Positions 46,949-49,261 of a stretch of DNA of 49,261 nucleotides are shown piece after piece. Both the position numbers and the translations under genes were made by a program. The stretch lies in contig CAMCYB010000010.1 in assembly GCA_945883615.1 (NCBI GenBank), forward strand, positions 1 through 49,261. The letters are read 5' to 3'. Source of the DNA: Bordetella parapertussis. GTDB lineage: Bacteria > Pseudomonadota > Gammaproteobacteria > Burkholderiales > Burkholderiaceae_B. Under the pieces are notes generated by a model that was not told where the DNA came from, searched no databases, and worked only from the letters and a program-made list of their open reading frames with translations. Numbering within the stretch: position 1 is the stretch's first letter; each line of letters starts with the position of its first letter.

Positions 46949-47011
46949 TGACACGACAGGTTTAAATTATAAGACTGTCATCATTTCGTACTTGTTACAC
47001 CTGTTTTGAGG

Positions 47012-47053
47012 TGGTTTTAAGCAGACGGCAAATGGTTTCAAACAGACAGCAAA
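47012..47053. repeat. Two tandem 21-bp units at the fic 3' end
   Basis: TGGTTTTAAGCAGACGGCA and its next copy TGGTTTCAAACAGACAGCA are each followed by AA, giving 21-base units at 47012 and 47033. The second unit contains the fic stop codon. Confidence 0.75.
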
Positions 47054-48210
47054 TTGATGTAACGTTCATAGCTGAAACTTCGGTTCTTCTTGTTACCCGT
47101 CGTTTCGGTGATCAGGCTCAACTCCTCCAATGCTTTGACCGCTGCATTGGCTGTTGGGAAGGTCGTTCCCAACGCTGTCTTCACTCGCTCCACGTTAAAG
47201 CGCGGCATGATCGGCAGCAACTCGAACAGGCGGTATGCAGCCGCTCCGCCCTTGGGCGATTCAAGCAGTTTTCTACGGTCGGAAGCGACGAGCGAGGCGA
47301 TTTTCACGATGTTCTCCTCTGCCTGGTTGGCTGCGACCTGCACCCCCTCGAGAAAGAACTTAACCCAAGACTCCCAATCGCCTTCCATCCGGATGGCGGA
47401 CAACAGGCGGTAGTATTCCGTCTGGTGCTGCTTCAAGTAGCCGCTCAAATACATCAGCGGCTCGGGCAACAAGCCCAAGTCCTCAAGTAGTGCAGAAATA
47501 AGTAGTCTTCCAATACGGCCGTTACCATCGAGAAATGGGTGAATCGTCTCGAACTGAGCATGGGCTAGGGCGATCACCACAAGAGGTGGAAGACCCTTAC
47601 CCGTCGCCTCCTTCGTCTTTCTAGGGTGGTCATGGATGAACTTTTCAAGGTCGCTCATCAGAGTCGGTAACTTGTCTGCAGGCGGAGGCACAAAAACGGC
47701 GTTCCCCGGTTTGGTGCCCCCCAACCAGTTTTGAGAGCGCCTTAAGGCGCCGGGCTGTTTGCCCGCTCCCCGCACGCCGTTGAGCAGCAACTTGTGAGCC
47801 TTGCAAAGCAAGCGGACGCTAATGGGGAGTCCCTTTGGGTCACGCAGGTTTTCTCGCACCAAACGGTAGGCTCCGATGTAGTTGGTGACTTCCTCTACAT
47901 CGTCAGTGTTGCTGACCGCAAGACCTGCCTCGTCATCAAAGAGGTCGGTGATTGTGGCCTGAGTGCCTTCGATCTGAGAGGTCAACAGGGCTTCCTTGCG
48001 GATGGCGCTGTAAAGTAGCCAATCTACAGATGGGACTAAGGCCGACACGCCCGACAGTCGCGCCAGTGCCATCTCGGCCTTGTGGTTCAGATTTTGAAAG
48101 GCCTCGAGAGCTAAGGTTGGTCTCTGGGGAGGCAGTGAATGGGGTACGAACGCCTTCACCACCTCACCAAGGGTGGTAGATTCAACATACGTTCCAGTTG
48201 CCCGCACCAT
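47038..48210 (-). CDS. Fic-domain protein with N-terminal inhibitory helix and C-terminal winged helix
   Basis: Fic enzymes transfer AMP from ATP to protein hydroxyls. This 390-residue protein has the complete active-site motif HPFLDGNGRIGR (catalytic His about residue 224). It also has an upstream inhibitory motif TSQIEG, matching [S/T]-x3-E-[G/N], which places it in the class with an N-terminal self-inhibiting helix (class II). A DUF4172-like/Fic_N region precedes it and a winged-helix-like segment follows. ATG 48210 is favoured by AAGAG 9 bases upstream; ATG 48219 is the alternative. The gene is visibly more GC-rich than its neighbours and lies between copies of the FUSC 3' end, so recent acquisition is likely. 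It is convergent with the FUSC gene. Confidence 0.92.
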   Translation of the reverse strand: MVRATGTYVESTTLGEVVKAFVPHSLPPQRPTLALEAFQNLNHKAEMALARLSGVSALVPSVDWLLYSAIRKEALLTSQIEGTQATITDLFDDEAGLAVSNTDDVEEVTNYIGAYRLVRENLRDPKGLPISVRLLCKAHKLLLNGVRGAGKQPGALRRSQNWLGGTKPGNAVFVPPPADKLPTLMSDLEKFIHDHPRKTKEATGKGLPPLVVIALAHAQFETIHPFLDGNGRIGRLLISALLEDLGLLPEPLMYLSGYLKQHQTEYYRLLSAIRMEGDWESWVKFFLEGVQVAANQAEENIVKIASLVASDRRKLLESPKGGAAAYRLFELLPIMPRFNVERVKTALGTTFPTANAAVKALEELSLITETTGNKKNRSFSYERYINLLSV

Positions 48211-48239
48211 GATCATCATCTCTTTAATTCAATTACTCT

Positions 48240-48268
48240 ATTTTAAAGACTTCTTTAATATAAGACAA
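48240..48268 (-). promoter_or_regulatory. Probable fic promoter
   Basis: On the minus strand TTGTCT (48263-48268) and TAAAAT (48240-48245) are separated by 17 bases, about 30 bases before the fic start. TTAAAGAAG occurs twice here (inside the spacer and again upstream, near 48281-48289), a possible regulator site. Confidence 0.6.
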
Positions 48269-48345
48269 CCTAATGAAAATCTTCTTTAACAACCGATGCA
48301 GTAACGGCTCAGGTTCGACAATTTAAAGAAAAATTGCACAGCAAG

Positions 48346-48392
48346 CAATTGAACAGATTATTTTGGAAACACAGTCGATTCGACAGGTTTAA
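48346..48392. repeat. Right 47-bp direct repeat (second copy of the FUSC 3' end)
   Basis: This copy matches 46902-46948. It is not linked to an open FUSC frame; a stop occurs eight codons upstream. It lies 64 bases before the acetoacetate decarboxylase start. Confidence 0.8.
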
Positions 48393-48456
48393 GTTACATA
48401 AATGCAATCATTTCATTCTAAGATATGAATTCCTTTTAAATACACAAGGTCAAGTT

Positions 48457-49203
48457 ATGAAAATTGCAGATATTAAAGCCAATGCTTTCTCAATGCCATT
48501 CATTAGCCCTTCATTCCCAAAACCGCCTAATTATTTTATCGATCGCGAGTTTTTAATTATTTCTTATCGCACTGACATTGATGCATTACGTGCTGTGGTG
48601 CCCGAGCCGCTAACCGTAGTTGACCCAATTGTTAGTTTTGAATTTATTCGTATGCCTGATTCATCAGGCTTTGGTGACTACACTGAATCTGGTCAAGTCA
48701 TTGCTGTAATTGACGAGCAAGGCCGCCACGCGAGTTACAGCCACATGATGTACCTTGATGATGAGTCACCCATCGCAGGTGGCCGCGAAATTTGGGGCTT
48801 CCCTAAAAAACTCGCTTCACCCAAACTTGAAGTGTCGTCAGATACGTTGTTGGGTACGCTCAATTATGGCCCTATACGTATTGCAAACGGCACAATGAGC
48901 TACAAGTATGAAACGCTCGATACGAAGGTCGAGCAAGAAAAAATGGCTACTACACCCAACTACCTATTAAAAATCATACCCAATTGTGATGGCACAACTC
49001 GCATTTGCGAGTTGGTGCGTTATTACTCACAAAATGTCACCGTTAAAGGCGCTTGGACTGGCCCCGCACGTCTTGAGCTTTTTCATCATGCCTTAGCACC
49101 CATTGCTGATTTGCCCGTTTTAGAAGTTATTGGTGCAAAACACTTGGTTTGTGATTTGTCACTCGGCTGGGGCGAGGTGGCATTTGATTATTTAAAAGCT
49201 TAA
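48457..49203 (+). CDS. adc: Acetoacetate decarboxylase
   Basis: Adc decarboxylates acetoacetate to acetone and CO2 through a lysine Schiff base. The 248-residue protein has the active-site segment [17 protein letters not shown], with the paired lysines K117-K118 that match the Schiff-base Lys and its neighbour in the clostridial enzyme. ATG 48457 follows an AAGG site and gives the usual length. The longer frame from 48334 runs through the FUSC-end repeat and is not credible. The physiological role here is unknown. Confidence 0.9.
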   Translation: MKIADIKANAFSMPFISPSFPKPPNYFIDREFLIISYRTDIDALRAVVPEPLTVVDPIVSFEFIRMPDSSGFGDYTESGQVIAVIDEQGRHASYSHMMYLDDESPIAGGREIWGFPKKLASPKLEVSSDTLLGTLNYGPIRIANGTMSYKYETLDTKVEQEKMATTPNYLLKIIPNCDGTTRICELVRYYSQNVTVKGAWTGPARLELFHHALAPIADLPVLEVIGAKHLVCDLSLGWGEVAFDYLKA

Positions 49204-49213
49204 TGAGTTTTAT

Positions 49214-49240
49214 ACGTTTTTTTTTAAACGTTTTTGTTTT
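49214..49240 (+). terminator. Terminator after adc
   Basis: ACGTTT (49214-49219) pairs with AAACGT (49226-49231) around a T6 loop and is followed by TTTTGTTTT. It lies 10 bases after the adc stop. Confidence 0.65.
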
Positions 49241-49261
49241 AAACTTTTTTTTTAAGAATGT

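Noticed and set aside
48334..48456. N-terminal extension of acetoacetate decarboxylase
   Set aside because: The extra codons run through the duplicated FUSC end in another frame and are not decarboxylase-like. ATG 48457 has a ribosome-binding site.

Overview
This window comes from a betaproteobacterium of the order Burkholderiales, most likely Alcaligenaceae-like, with a moderate GC content (high 40s percent by eye). Evidence: the order tpiA-secG-tRNA-Leu-nuoA..N followed by a DUF2818 gene; the ilvI-ilvH-ilvC-psd-pssA block; Burkholderiales-type 16-stranded porins ending in a C-terminal Phe; and an EnvZ/RisS-like kinase next to ispF-ispD-mfd. The genus cannot be settled from the sequence alone.

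Layout. 1-512: the 3' end of an IS3-family element inserted into a sensor histidine kinase gene, leaving only the ATPase half of the kinase. 495-6224: ispF and ispD (isoprenoid precursors) divergent from mfd (transcription-coupled repair) and serB (serine synthesis). 6345-21512 (minus): a complete 14-subunit respiratory complex I operon, nuoA to nuoN, plus a DUF2818 membrane protein. 21567-24136 (minus): two porin genes sitting between the nuo operon and its usual upstream neighbours tRNA-Leu(GAG), secG and tpiA; a quinone oxidoreductase gene follows. 27738-31999: tRNA-Ser, an XRE/HipB-like regulator with a clear self-operator, and a molybdopterin operon moaA-moeA-moaD-moaE-moaC. 32094-33113: tRNA-Leu(TAA) with a ParD/ParE toxin-antitoxin cassette bounded by a second copy of the tRNA 3' end. 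33474-35363: a frameshifted DUF3300 gene and an orphan PIN-domain gene. 35448-38008 (minus): rpsO-pnp. 38249-39296: two tandem paralogous lipoproteins. 39404-44359 (minus): ilvIHC and psd-pssA. 44756-49203: a FUSC-family membrane protein, a Fic-domain gene bounded by 47-bp direct repeats of the FUSC 3' end, and an acetoacetate decarboxylase.

Most of the window is conserved core metabolism. The accessory parts are at sharply defined joints: the IS-kinase junction, the tRNA-Leu cassette and the Fic cassette. A separate signal is a set of heptanucleotide-based tandem arrays (7, 14 and 28 bp periods) in at least four intergenic gaps. They look like a dispersed short-tandem-repeat family that annotation would miss.

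Regulatory sites read directly from sequence include a perfect inverted repeat inside the XRE promoter, a 7-bp-arm palindrome just upstream of moaA, an FNR/ANR-like box between ilvI and the FUSC gene, and a long three-tier hairpin between rpsO and pnp. Start codons were moved from the longest reading frame to better-supported internal starts for ispF, nuoL, parD, parE, the second lipoprotein, psd, ilvC, ilvH, ilvI, fic and adc.
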